Origin: Rossellomorea aquimaris | GTDB lineage: Bacteria; Bacillota; Bacilli; Bacillales; Bacillaceae_B | Reading direction: 5' to 3' | NCBI RefSeq assembly: GCF_020172085.1 | Contig: NZ_JAIVAT010000003.1 | Span: forward strand, 806,001-870,000 | DNA: 64,000 bases | In this document: one piece after another, positions 16,650 to 25,503 of the stretch | Layout: each line of letters begins with the position of its first letter | Numbering within the stretch: the stretch's first letter is position 1 | Made by a program: the position numbers and the translations under genes | The notes under the pieces: generated by a model | What the model was told of the DNA's origin: nothing | The model's database searches: none | The model's input: only the letters and a program-made list of their open reading frames with translations

Positions 16650-17951
16650 ATGTATCTTCATGGATCAGCAGAAATCAAAGATGGCGATTTAGTGATAGGA
16701 GGGGTGAGTACCGTAGATTTGGCAGCACAATATGGTACACCCCTTTATGTATATGACACAACTCTTGTCAGAGAGCGTGCAAGGGGCTTTAAAGAAACAT
16801 TTGAATCCCTTGGGGTGAAAGCAGAAGTTGCCTACGCTAGTAAAGCATTCTCCTGCATCGCCATCTTTCAGTTAATGAAGGAAGAAGGATTGTCCCTGGA
16901 CGTCGTTTCAGGAGGGGAACTGTTTACTGCCTTGAAGGCAGGGTTTCCTGCTGAACGCATTCATTTTAATGGGAACAATAAGTCGAGGGATGAACTGAAG
17001 CTCGCCATTGAACATCAGATCGGCTGTATAGTCGTCGATAATTTTCATGAATTGGAGCTTGTAAGTGAGGTATCTCTTTCTCTTGAGAAATCAACCAGGG
17101 TATTGTTAAGAGTGACACCGGGGATTGAAGCTCATACCCATGATTATATCCTTACCGGACAGGAAGATTCGAAATTCGGCTTTGATTTAACAAATGGTCA
17201 GGCTGAAAGAGCAATGAAATTGGCAATGGACGCTGCCCCCATTGAATTGTTGGGACTGCATTGCCACATTGGCTCTCAAATTTTTGAAACAACCGGTTTT
17301 ATACTGGCTGCCAGGAAAATCATTGAAAAGGTGGCAGAGTGGAATTCTCAATACAGCTTTCATCCAAGGGTCCTTAATTTGGGTGGAGGGTTTGGAATTC
17401 GTTACACGAAAGACGATGATCCGATTCCACCTGCACAATATGTGAAGGAAATGATTGCTGCTGTTAAAGAAGAGGTAGAAAAATACAATCTCACGATGCC
17501 TGAAATCTGGATTGAACCGGGGCGTTCACTTGTAGGGGATGCCGGGACCAGTCTCTATACAATGGGGTCTAGGAAAGATGTGCCGGGCATCCGTAAATAT
17601 GTAGCGATTGATGGGGGGATGAATGATAATATCAGACCTGCCCTATACAAGGCCAAGTATGAAGCGATAATAGCCAATAAAGCGGACCGGATCACTGAAG
17701 AAACGGTCTCTGTTGCCGGGAAATGCTGTGAGTCCGGCGATATGTTGATATGGGATGTACCTTTGCCTCAATCAGAACCAGGAGATATTCTTGCGGTGTT
17801 CTGTACAGGAGCGTATGGGTATTCCATGGCAAATAACTATAATCGGATACCGCGCCCACCCGTCGTATTTGTCGAGAACGGAGAAACAAGATTAGCCGTA
17901 CGGAGAGAAACATACGATGACTTAATCAGCCTTGATGTAACATTTTCTTGA
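16650..17951 (+). CDS. lysA: diaminopimelate decarboxylase
   Basis: Last step of lysine biosynthesis: meso-diaminopimelate to lysine, PLP-dependent. 433 aa, fold-type III enzyme: PLP lysine in EVAYASKAFS, phosphate-binding VLNLGGGFGI, IEPGRSLVGDAG, and catalytic Cys in GKCCESGD. The family N terminus (M-x-LHG) points to the ATG at 16650; an ATG 12 bases upstream is only 1-2 bases from the GAGGGG ribosome binding site. It follows spoVAF as in B. subtilis and is closed by a terminator. Confidence 0.95.
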   Translation: MYLHGSAEIKDGDLVIGGVSTVDLAAQYGTPLYVYDTTLVRERARGFKETFESLGVKAEVAYASKAFSCIAIFQLMKEEGLSLDVVSGGELFTALKAGFPAERIHFNGNNKSRDELKLAIEHQIGCIVVDNFHELELVSEVSLSLEKSTRVLLRVTPGIEAHTHDYILTGQEDSKFGFDLTNGQAERAMKLAMDAAPIELLGLHCHIGSQIFETTGFILAARKIIEKVAEWNSQYSFHPRVLNLGGGFGIRYTKDDDPIPPAQYVKEMIAAVKEEVEKYNLTMPEIWIEPGRSLVGDAGTSLYTMGSRKDVPGIRKYVAIDGGMNDNIRPALYKAKYEAIIANKADRITEETVSVAGKCCESGDMLIWDVPLPQSEPGDILAVFCTGAYGYSMANNYNRIPRPPVVFVENGETRLAVRRETYDDLISLDVTFS

Positions 17952-17962
17952 TACAAGGGATC

Positions 17963-18003
17963 TAGTCTTTAAGTATATCATGCTTAAAGACTACTTTTTT
18001 TGC
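17963..18003 (+). terminator. terminator after lysA
   Basis: TAGTCTTTAAG pairs with CTTAAAGACTA, 9-base loop, then CTTTTTTT. Confidence 0.85.
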
Positions 18004-18089
18004 ATTCTGAATTACATACTTTAACAAATTTCGTTTTTACTATACAATAACAATGGCATAAACGAATAGAGTTAGAAAAGGAGTCAGTC

Positions 18090-18182
18090 ATGAAGATCAG
18101 TAATAAAGGGTTATTCTTGCTATTAATTGGTGCAGGTCTGATGTGGGGAGTCATCTACTGGATGTTCATCGCCGGGAACTGA
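18090..18182 (+). CDS. 30-aa single-pass membrane peptide
   Basis: An ATG 7 bases after an AAAAGGAG ribosome binding site opens a 30-codon frame ending in TGA. The product begins MKISNKG, then is one hydrophobic helix with aromatic residues (LIGAGLMWGVIYWMFIAG) and no charged residue after position 6. It sits alone between lysA and ribT. I do not recognise a family. The combination of a strong ribosome binding site and a clean helix supports a real gene, perhaps a regulatory or spore-associated membrane peptide; function unknown. Confidence 0.6.
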   Translation: MKISNKGLFLLLIGAGLMWGVIYWMFIAGN

Positions 18183-18297
18183 TTGGTTTTGATTTGCTTA
18201 ATAATAGTAAATTTAGTAAGATAAATAAACGTTCATATCATTAAATTTCTAGTTTTTGTCTATAATAGGAAATAAATAGATTAGACATAAAACATAA

Positions 18298-18681
<384 letters not shown>

Positions 18682-18684
18682 TGA

Positions 18685-18724
18685 AGAGACAGACCTCCTA
18701 ACCGGAAGGTCTGTCTCTTTTTTT
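18685..18724. terminator. bidirectional terminator between ribT and the DUF309 gene
   Basis: AGAGACAGACCT and AGGTCTGTCTCT form a perfect 12-bp stem with a T-run on the + side. On the - strand the element lies within and just after the end of the DUF309 gene. Confidence 0.85.
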
Positions 18725-19228
18725 TCTCAAGGCATTTTCACGCTCGGCGATCACTTCAGACCTGTCTCGAAGGGAATGTCGGTGAACGAGTCCTGTATTT
18801 GACAGGTCACTTGGTGCACACCAGGTATAACCATTTTCCTTGCAAAGGTCTTGAACCTGATCTATAAGTGTATCATCAGTCAGAGGAAGGATGATACTTT
18901 GATAATGGTGACCATGGTTGATTTCATACGTAATCTCTAAAAGCTTTTCCTTCAGATCAATAGAAGCGATTCCCAGTTTCTCAAGTTCTTTTTGGTTCAG
19001 CTCGATATTATTGATAGCTTTATTGAATGTTCTAACCGCTCCTGCGAGGTTCCCTCGTCTGTAATGGTAAAAGCCGACAGCCACTTGGATCAATCCCACC
19101 CAATGAGAAGTCCTATTCTTGGGATCGGCCTCCTTCCAATATTCTTCTAATACTTCATGGCACTCAAAATAGTCACGATTTCCGTGGAAATACATCAGGA
19201 ACTCGACAAAGGCTTTTGGATAAACCAT
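18698..19228 (-). CDS. ypuF: DUF309 domain protein (YpuF)
   Basis: A 176-aa cytosolic helical protein of the DUF309 family. The family motif FHGNRDYFECHEVLEEYW is at residues ~15-32, followed by GLIQVAVGFYHYRRGNLAGA, a TPR-like helical pair. Function unknown. Located between ribT and scpA as ypuF is in B. subtilis. The ATG at 19228 follows a GGAGGG ribosome binding site; the longer frame upstream is not supported. Confidence 0.85.
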   Translation of the reverse strand: MVYPKAFVEFLMYFHGNRDYFECHEVLEEYWKEADPKNRTSHWVGLIQVAVGFYHYRRGNLAGAVRTFNKAINNIELNQKELEKLGIASIDLKEKLLEITYEINHGHHYQSIILPLTDDTLIDQVQDLCKENGYTWCAPSDLSNTGLVHRHSLRDRSEVIAERENALRKKRDRPSG

Positions 19229-19394
19229 AAGATCCCTCCATTGGATGTAAGGTAGTTTAAATTGTAGCACAAACCCTTATCAAAACGACAGGAATCCCCA
19301 TACATACAAAACTTTCTATTGGAGAATAGTGGTCTTTCTACTATACTATTAAGTAGCTATCAGGAAAGATGGTAATTAGAAATTTGGTGATAAA

Positions 19395-20159
19395 ATGGAA
19401 TACAATGTGAAGATTGACGCATTTGAAGGTCCCCTGGATCTATTATTGCATCTCATTAACTCGTTAGAAATCGATATATATGATATTCCTATGGCGGAGA
19501 TCACGGAGCAATATATGTTATATGTACATACGATGAAAAACCTGCAACTGGATGTTGCCAGCGAATACTTAGTAATGGCGGCTACACTACTCGCCATCAA
19601 GAGTAAGATGCTTCTTCCTAAGCATGATGATGGCATGGTGAACGATGAAATTGAATTTGAAGAAGAAGATCCCCGTGATGAATTAGTGGAACGGTTGATT
19701 GAGTATCGTAAATTCAAAGAAGCGGCGATTGAGTTGAAGCACCGTGAAGAAGAGCGTGGACAAGTATATACGAAACCTCCTAGTGATCTTTCTGAGTTCA
19801 GTGAAGAGGTGGATTTGAAGAATACAGACGTACAGGTGTCTTTATATGATATGCTTGGGGCTTTTCATAAATTATTAAGAAGGAAGAAGCTTCAACGACC
19901 CGTTCAAACGAGAATCACCAGGCAGGAAATTTCCATTGAAAAGAGGATGAATGATATTCTCGAGAACCTGAGAAGTCTCAACGCACGTACATCCTTTACA
20001 AGTCTTTTCCCTTCCGATAGTAAAGAGCATCTTGTTGTGACGTTCCTTGCTGTGCTGGAATTAATGAAGCGGAAACAAATCATCGTCAATCAGGAAAAAA
20101 ACTTCACGGAAATATTTGTGGAAGCAGGAGAGGAGGCAGGACTTGTTGAACAGTATTAA
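19395..20159 (+). CDS. scpA: segregation and condensation protein A
   Basis: Kleisin subunit of the Smc-ScpAB condensin, which loads at parS/ParB and organises the chromosome. 254 aa: N-terminal [11 protein letters not shown] motif that contacts the Smc neck, acidic middle region, and C-terminal winged helix ([15 protein letters not shown]) that contacts the Smc head. Overlaps scpB by 14 bases, giving coupled expression. The 166-bp region upstream is the divergent gap with ypuF. Confidence 0.96.
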   Translation: MEYNVKIDAFEGPLDLLLHLINSLEIDIYDIPMAEITEQYMLYVHTMKNLQLDVASEYLVMAATLLAIKSKMLLPKHDDGMVNDEIEFEEEDPRDELVERLIEYRKFKEAAIELKHREEERGQVYTKPPSDLSEFSEEVDLKNTDVQVSLYDMLGAFHKLLRRKKLQRPVQTRITRQEISIEKRMNDILENLRSLNARTSFTSLFPSDSKEHLVVTFLAVLELMKRKQIIVNQEKNFTEIFVEAGEEAGLVEQY

Positions 20160-20739
20160 TTGGAAAGGAATCCTGGAAAGCCTTTTATTTGCAGCCGGTG
20201 ATGAGGGACTTTCTCTGAAACAGGTCTGTTCCGTATTGGAAATTGAAGAACAGGAAGCAATGGATGTCCTTGAAGAATTAAAGAATGATTACGAAAAGGA
20301 TGATGACAGAGGCATTTACATCATTGAAATAGCAGGTACCTTTCAACTGGTGACGAAGAAAACCAATGCTGATTTCTTGAAAAAACTGGTAGAGTCACCA
20401 AATGTAAGCTTCCTTTCCCAGGCGGCTCTAGAAACACTTGCGATCATTTCGTATAAACAACCAATCACAAGGATGGAAATTGAACAAATAAGAGGTGTGA
20501 AGACCGAGAGACCGATTCAGACCCTTATGTCAAAAGGGCTTGTCAAGGAAGTGGGCAGGGCGGAGGGAACTGGCCGTGCTTACTTATTTGGCACAACGAA
20601 AGAATTCCTCGACTATTTTGGTCTGAAAAGTATCGAAGAGCTTCCCCCTCTCCCTGAAAGTATCCAAGACGAATTCGCGCAGGATGAAGCCGATCTATTC
20701 TTTGAAAAATTTCAGGAAACGATGGAAACGAACGAATAA
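20146..20739 (+). CDS. scpB: segregation and condensation protein B
   Basis: Dimeric winged-helix partner of ScpA in the Smc complex. ~197 aa; conserved [16 protein letters not shown]-type opening and [17 protein letters not shown] in the second winged helix, acidic tail. No ATG is available: AGGAGG lies before two adjacent TTG codons (20143, 9-base-spaced 20146); I choose the second. Expression is coupled to scpA. A strong terminator follows. Confidence 0.95.
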   Translation: MNSINWKGILESLLFAAGDEGLSLKQVCSVLEIEEQEAMDVLEELKNDYEKDDDRGIYIIEIAGTFQLVTKKTNADFLKKLVESPNVSFLSQAALETLAIISYKQPITRMEIEQIRGVKTERPIQTLMSKGLVKEVGRAEGTGRAYLFGTTKEFLDYFGLKSIEELPPLPESIQDEFAQDEADLFFEKFQETMETNE

Positions 20740-20753
20740 GAACATAATCAACG

Positions 20754-20799
20754 AACAGGCAGGACTACTTGAGACAGAAAAAAAGTCCTGCCTGTTTTA
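20754..20799 (+). terminator. terminator after scpAB
   Basis: AACAGGCAGGACT and AGTCCTGCCTGTT make a perfect 13-bp stem; a short T-run follows. Confidence 0.85.
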
Positions 20800-20858
20800 T
20801 CGAGATTAAATTCTGAACATTCGCAATTATGTCCTGTTGATGAGATGGAGGGGAATAT

Positions 20859-21338
20859 GTGAACGAGTTCTTAATGAAAAGCCGGGTTCAGGAAATCCAT
20901 AACTTTCTTGAAGATGTAATTACTCAATTTGAAGGGTATTTAAATGGTGTAACCATTAACATGCTGTTGCAAGAAAGGCCAGGAGATAAAGTATACTACG
21001 AAGGTCTTTTTTCCAATTTGAGAAGATTGGTGGTCTATTGTGAAGACGGTCTTGATTCCTGTACGACCCTGTTACAACTGGAGCCATACAAGAAGGATCT
21101 TGCCGAGAAGGCCCTTTGTAAAATCTATCATAAATGTATCGTTGAATATTACTCTCCCCGCTATAATCTCTGGTTTGAAGATCTTCGTACCACTTTCCCG
21201 GAAGGCAGCGCCATTCGATTCAGGCAGGAGCCTCCCCGCTGCCTTGCTGCATTGTTGCGACATGTGGAAGGGGACTTTCATGGGACGAGAGAGAATCTAG
21301 CTGAGTTTGTGAGCCAATGCCGGCAACATCATGCATGA
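20859..21338 (+). CDS. ypuI: YpuI family protein (DUF3907)
   Basis: A 159-aa soluble protein of the DUF3907 family, located between scpB and dacB as B. subtilis ypuI. Helical N-terminal half, conserved LVVYCEDGLDSC and YSPRYNLWFEDLR, no catalytic motif recognised. Starts with GTG after a GGAGGGG ribosome binding site. Followed by its own terminator, so probably monocistronic. Function unknown. Confidence 0.85.
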   Translation: MNEFLMKSRVQEIHNFLEDVITQFEGYLNGVTINMLLQERPGDKVYYEGLFSNLRRLVVYCEDGLDSCTTLLQLEPYKKDLAEKALCKIYHKCIVEYYSPRYNLWFEDLRTTFPEGSAIRFRQEPPRCLAALLRHVEGDFHGTRENLAEFVSQCRQHHA

Positions 21339-21360
21339 TTAGGATACAAATAGGAATGCT

Positions 21361-21396
21361 ACACACAGTCCATCAGGATGACTGTGTGTTTTTTTA
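21361..21396 (+). terminator. terminator after ypuI
   Basis: ACACACAGTC pairs with GACTGTGTGT around a 9-base loop, followed by seven T. Confidence 0.85.
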
Positions 21397-21466
21397 TAAC
21401 TCTCTTGATACTAAACAGCAGGGTATCGGTTTCTGGTGACATGGCCATCTGCTCATAAGATTTCAC

Positions 21467-21494
21467 TCATATTACCCCTTGTCCTGCATAAACT
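21467..21494 (+). promoter_or_regulatory. sigma-E promoter of dacB-spmA-spmB
   Basis: TCATATT (-35; KMATATT) and CATAAACT (-10; CATACANT, one mismatch) with a 13-base spacer, 36 bases upstream of dacB. Sigma-E control of this operon is established in B. subtilis. Confidence 0.65.
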
Positions 21495-21530
21495 TGTACA
21501 AACACGTTAGATTTAAAGGAGTAGATGGGT

Positions 21531-22691
21531 GTGAATCGAAAAAGAGCGAAATTTTACATATATTTTTTTCTGATATTCACATTATTATTTGTAACGGTAT
21601 CCAATGACGTTCAGGCAGCACCTTCTGTCAGTTCCCAAAGAGCGATCTTAATGGATCAGGAAACAGGGAGGATCCTATACGAAAAGGATGCCCATACTCA
21701 AAGCCGAATAGCAAGCATCACGAAAATCATGACAGCGATCCTTGCCGTTGAGTCTGGAAAGATGGATCAGGAGGTGACTGTTTCTTCAAATGCAGCAGGT
21801 ACGGAAGGTTCCTCCCTTTACTTAAAGGCGGGGGAAAAAATCAAACTCGAGGACCTGGTGTACGGGTTGATGCTGAGATCCGGGAATGATGCTGCGGTGG
21901 CTATCGCAGAATTTGTAGGAGGAAGCCTCGACGGATTCGTGTATATGATGAATGAAAAAGCAAACGAGATCGGGATGGAAAATACGCATTTCTCTAATCC
22001 CCACGGCCTTGATGATCATAAGGATCACTATTCCACTGCGTATGATATGGCCATTCTGACAAGGTATTCTATGGAAAACGGGGAATACAAGGAAATTGCT
22101 GGGACAAAAGTACACACAGCACCTAATCCTGAAGAGAAATGGGACCGGAAATGGAAGAATAAAAATAGATTATTGACTGAATTGTATAAACATAGTACGG
22201 GCGGGAAGACGGGGTATACGAAACTGGCAAAAAGAACACTTGTGTCCACTGCTTCAAAGGATGGAGAGAACCTGATTGCCGTGACCCTCAACGGTCCCGA
22301 TGACTGGAATGATCATATCGGTATGTTTGAATACGGATTTAAGAACTATGATTATAAAATTGCCCTGGAAAAAGGAAAGATCGAAAAAATGGACGACAAA
22401 GTATATAAGGGCCATGCCTACTTAAAAAGGGAATCCATATTGACGCTGACAGATGAGGAAGTGAAAGAGGTAAAGGTCGAGTATAAAATGTTGAAGCCGA
22501 AGAAGGAATGGTTAAAGAATCAGGATGTGCCTGAGGTGGTTGGAAAGGCCATCGTGTATTTAGGTAACGAGAAAGTAGATACTCTTCCCATTTATTATGA
22601 AGCTTCAAGTGAAGAGAAGAAAGAAAAGAGCTGGTGGAAATTCTGGGCTTACTCATTCGAGTCCATCATAGGGGTAAAAGACAATGGTTAA
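21531..22691 (+). CDS. dacB: sporulation D-alanyl-D-alanine carboxypeptidase DacB (PBP5*)
   Basis: Mother-cell carboxypeptidase that controls cross-linking of spore cortex peptidoglycan. ~386 aa: signal peptide ending near VQAAP (residue ~30), SITK at 62-65, SGN at 117-119, and KTG in TGGKTGYT; C-terminal domain and amphipathic tail. The ATG at 21525 is only 3 bases after AAAGGAG; the GTG at 21531 has 9-base spacing and is preferred. Overlaps spmA by 8 bases. It is the second carboxypeptidase of this window; dacF acts on the forespore side. Confidence 0.93.
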   Translation: MNRKRAKFYIYFFLIFTLLFVTVSNDVQAAPSVSSQRAILMDQETGRILYEKDAHTQSRIASITKIMTAILAVESGKMDQEVTVSSNAAGTEGSSLYLKAGEKIKLEDLVYGLMLRSGNDAAVAIAEFVGGSLDGFVYMMNEKANEIGMENTHFSNPHGLDDHKDHYSTAYDMAILTRYSMENGEYKEIAGTKVHTAPNPEEKWDRKWKNKNRLLTELYKHSTGGKTGYTKLAKRTLVSTASKDGENLIAVTLNGPDDWNDHIGMFEYGFKNYDYKIALEKGKIEKMDDKVYKGHAYLKRESILTLTDEEVKEVKVEYKMLKPKKEWLKNQDVPEVVGKAIVYLGNEKVDTLPIYYEASSEEKKEKSWWKFWAYSFESIIGVKDNG

Positions 22692-23277
22692 CTTAATATG
22701 GGTGGGCATGACGATCATTGGATTGGTATTCGCGGTCATTAACGGGAAAATGGCAGAAGTGAACGAAGCCATCTTCACCTCTGCGAATGAAGCCGTCACT
22801 CTCTGTATTGGCCTGGTCAGTGTCTTAGTGTTTTGGTTGGGCGTTATGAGGATCGCACAGGAAGCAGGGTTACTGGATAAACTGGCAAAGATGTTCAGGC
22901 CTTTTGTGACGAGACTATTTCCGGAAGTACCTGAAAATCATCCTGCAATGGGATACATCCTTTCTAATATGATGGCCAATATGTTTGGACTGGGAAATGC
23001 CGCAACTCCACTAGGCATCAAGGCCATGGAACAATTAAAAAGCTTGAACGGTGGCAGGGATGTCGCAAGCAGGTCGATGATTACGTTCTTGGCGATCAAT
23101 ACGTCAAGCATTACGATCATTCCAACCACGGTGATTGCGATCCGTATGAAATATGATTCAGCTTCTCCCACTGAAATTGTAGGACCGACTCTGATTGCTA
23201 CTATGTTATCCACCATAGGTGCGATATTGATCGATCGTTATTTTCATTATAGGCGTACCCGTCGAGAGGTGAAGTAG
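22684..23277 (+). CDS. spmA: spore maturation protein A
   Basis: Integral membrane protein needed for proper dehydration of the spore core, thereby heat resistance; mechanism unknown. 197 aa, five to six membrane helices of the nucleoside-transporter gate family; conserved NMMANMFGLGNAATPLGIKA. The stop codon of spmA is directly followed by the ATG of spmB. Third-to-last partner of dacB in one operon. Confidence 0.94.
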   Translation: MVNLIWVGMTIIGLVFAVINGKMAEVNEAIFTSANEAVTLCIGLVSVLVFWLGVMRIAQEAGLLDKLAKMFRPFVTRLFPEVPENHPAMGYILSNMMANMFGLGNAATPLGIKAMEQLKSLNGGRDVASRSMITFLAINTSSITIIPTTVIAIRMKYDSASPTEIVGPTLIATMLSTIGAILIDRYFHYRRTRREVK

Positions 23278-23805
23278 ATGCAATGGATATCCACAATCTC
23301 ATTATGGCTGATCCCCATCATGATTGGGTTTATACTAATCTATGGGACTATCAAAAAGGTACCCACGTATGAAGTTTTCGTTGATGGAGGAAAAGAAGGG
23401 ATCAAAATCGCCGTTTCCATCATTCCCTTCCTCATCGGTATGCTTGTGGCCATCACAATCTTTCGTGAATCGGGTGCCCTTGAATTTTTTGTGGGTCTTA
23501 TAAGACCCGCACTGCTTGCCCTTGGGATTCCTCCGGAAATCGTCCCCCTGGCCATCATCAGGCCAATATCAGGAACAGCTGCCCTTGGCATGATGAGTGA
23601 CATTATCGCAACATACGGCCCGGACTCGTTTATTGGCAGATTGGCTTCGACCTTACAGGGTAGTACAGATACAACTCTTTACGTATTAACGGTGTACTTT
23701 GGTGCAGTCGGAATCCGAAAAATGGGCGATGCCCTAAAAGTCGGTCTGCTGGCAGACCTTGTAGGAATTGCTGCCGCCATTTTCATCGTCACCATCATGT
23801 TCTAA
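23278..23805 (+). CDS. spmB: spore maturation protein B
   Basis: Partner of SpmA in spore core dehydration. 175 aa, polytopic membrane protein with gate-domain helices and conserved VPLAIIRPISGTAALGMM and GSTDTTLYVLTVYFGAVG. It starts on the base after the spmA stop codon. A strong terminator ends the dacB-spmA-spmB operon. Confidence 0.94.
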   Translation: MQWISTISLWLIPIMIGFILIYGTIKKVPTYEVFVDGGKEGIKIAVSIIPFLIGMLVAITIFRESGALEFFVGLIRPALLALGIPPEIVPLAIIRPISGTAALGMMSDIIATYGPDSFIGRLASTLQGSTDTTLYVLTVYFGAVGIRKMGDALKVGLLADLVGIAAAIFIVTIMF

Positions 23806-23837
23806 CGGGATAGCGTTACTTGAATAAAAGATAAAAT

Positions 23838-23884
23838 GGCATAAAGAAATCGGCCAATGAGGTCGATTTTTCTTTATGCCTTTC
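23838..23884 (+). terminator. terminator after spmB
   Basis: GGCATAAAGAAATCG pairs with CGATTTTTCTTTATGCC (two extra T), with a GGCC-containing loop. Few T follow, but stem length is convincing. Confidence 0.75.
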
Positions 23885-23952
23885 TATTTTGCCTGGATTG
23901 TGTAATAATTCATGAAGACAAATGTATTGAAATTTAAATGAGGTGAAAGACC

Positions 23953-24684
23953 GTGGAACGATTACAAAAGGTTATTGCTCACAGTGGAGTGGCATCCCGA
24001 CGTAAAGCAGAGCAATTAATTATAGAAGGCAAAGTGAAGGTCAATGGAAAAGTAGTGAAGGAGCTTGGGACAAAGGTTTCGGGTTCGGACCGGGTTGAAG
24101 TGTCGGGAATTCAAATTGAACGAGAAAACAAAGTATATTATATGCTATATAAACCAAGAGGAGTCATTTCCGCTGTCACCGATGATAAAGATCGTCAGGT
24201 CGTGACTGATTTCTTCCCGGAAATCGAGGAAAGGATCTACCCTGTAGGCAGACTGGATTATGAAACTTCAGGCATCCTGCTGTTAACGAACGATGGAGAT
24301 TTCGCCAATGCTCTTATGCACCCAAGCAATGAGATCGAAAAAACATACGTAGCAAGATTAAAAGGAATTCCACCGAAATTTAAGATCCGTGAGCTTGAAA
24401 AAGGGATTAAGCTGGAAGACGGGATGACCGCTCCAGCCAAAGTGAAAGTCCTGAGCATTGATAAAAAGCAGGGGAAATCGATTGTTGAAATTACCATCCA
24501 TGAAGGAAGAAACCGTCAAGTCCGCCGGATGTTCGAAGCCCTTGGATACCCGGTACAAAAACTAAAGAGGGAACGATACGCATTCCTCACACTTCACGGT
24601 TTAAATGCAGGAGAAGGCAGAGAGCTGACACCACATGAGGTGAAGCAGTTGAGAACACTGGCTGAAACTGGAAGCATTCATTAA
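23953..24684 (+). CDS. rluB: 23S rRNA pseudouridine synthase RluB
   Basis: Pseudouridylates 23S rRNA in the peptidyl-transferase region (E. coli position 2605). 243 aa: N-terminal S4 RNA-binding domain (residues ~1-60, ASRRKAEQLIIEGKVKVNG) and a RsuA-type catalytic domain with the nucleophilic Asp in VGRLDYETSGILLLT and GRNRQVRRMFEALGYPV. Starts with GTG after GAGGTGA. Matches B. subtilis YpuL, upstream of resA. Confidence 0.93.
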   Translation: MERLQKVIAHSGVASRRKAEQLIIEGKVKVNGKVVKELGTKVSGSDRVEVSGIQIERENKVYYMLYKPRGVISAVTDDKDRQVVTDFFPEIEERIYPVGRLDYETSGILLLTNDGDFANALMHPSNEIEKTYVARLKGIPPKFKIRELEKGIKLEDGMTAPAKVKVLSIDKKQGKSIVEITIHEGRNRQVRRMFEALGYPVQKLKRERYAFLTLHGLNAGEGRELTPHEVKQLRTLAETGSIH

Positions 24685-24721
24685 CGATTGACATGGAAAG
24701 TGTCACATATCCTTCATATAA

Positions 24722-24737
24722 TTTACATTAATGTGAA
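24722..24737 (+). promoter_or_regulatory. palindromic operator candidate upstream of resA
   Basis: TTTACATTAATGTGAA is a 16-bp palindrome with one mismatch between arms. It lies 12 bases upstream of a TATAAT (24750-24755), so it overlaps the likely promoter. No regulator can be named with confidence; candidates for this operon by B. subtilis precedent are ResD, PhoP and CcpA. Confidence 0.4.
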
Positions 24738-24831
24738 TCTGATAAATGATATAATGAGGAAGGAATTTTACCCTGAAATCATGGGATATTTCTCTGCTTA
24801 TTATGAGGATATGAAACAGTACATTATGGCA

Positions 24832-24871
24832 GGGACTGGAATCATAAGTGAACCCTTATGACTTCAGGCCC
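24832..24871 (+). other. stem-loop in the long resA leader
   Basis: GGGACTGGAATCATAAG pairs with CTTATGACTTCAGGCCC (14 of 17) around a 6-base loop. It has no T-run, so it is not a simple terminator. It stands in a ~185-base untranslated leader between the likely promoter and resA. Confidence 0.5.
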
Positions 24872-24941
24872 TTTGCTACTGTAAAGAGAGAAAAAACTTC
24901 TCCATTCTTGAGAACGATTTCAATATGGGAGGCACACGTAA

Positions 24942-25472
24942 ATGAATAAGAAAAAACGCAGATTACTCATCCGGGCCATCATTCTCATTGTGCTGACTTC
25001 TGCAGTTGCATATACGCTTTATGCAAACTTCACAAAGGATGAAAGAGGAATGTTAAAGGCAGGAGACAAGGCACCTGACTTTGTTCTCACGGATATGGAA
25101 GGGAATACACATCGCCTATCCGACTATAAGGGACAAGGTGTCTTCTTGAACTTCTGGGGAACATGGTGCAAACCGTGCGAAAGAGAAATGCCCTATATGA
25201 ATAATCAGTATAAGAAATATCAGGACCAAGGCGTACAGATCTTAGCTGTCAATGTGGGTGAATCCAATTTCTTGATTAATCGATTCGTCTCAAAACACGG
25301 GTTGGAGTTCCCTATAGTAGTAGATAAAGAAGAGGAAGTGCAGAATGCATACGGGATCGATCCACTTCCAACAACGTTCCTGATCAACCCTCAAGGGGAA
25401 ATCGAGAAGATCATAACAGGTACGATGACAGAAAACGATATCATCGAAGATTTAGAGAGCATCAAGCCGTAA
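24942..25472 (+). CDS. resA: thiol-disulfide oxidoreductase ResA
   Basis: Membrane-anchored, outward-facing thioredoxin-like protein that reduces the CXXCH cysteines of apocytochrome c before heme attachment. 176 aa: N-terminal anchor (residues ~9-27), TlpA/AhpC-TSA fold, active site WCKPC at 75-79, cis-Pro loop PLPTTFLI. B. subtilis has a CEPC motif; the Glu is Lys here. GGGAGG precedes the ATG. First gene of resABC. Confidence 0.94.
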   Translation: MNKKKRRLLIRAIILIVLTSAVAYTLYANFTKDERGMLKAGDKAPDFVLTDMEGNTHRLSDYKGQGVFLNFWGTWCKPCEREMPYMNNQYKKYQDQGVQILAVNVGESNFLINRFVSKHGLEFPIVVDKEEEVQNAYGIDPLPTTFLINPQGEIEKIITGTMTENDIIEDLESIKP

Positions 25473-25503
25473 GGCAGTTTAACTTGAATTAAGGAGTTTT
25501 AAC

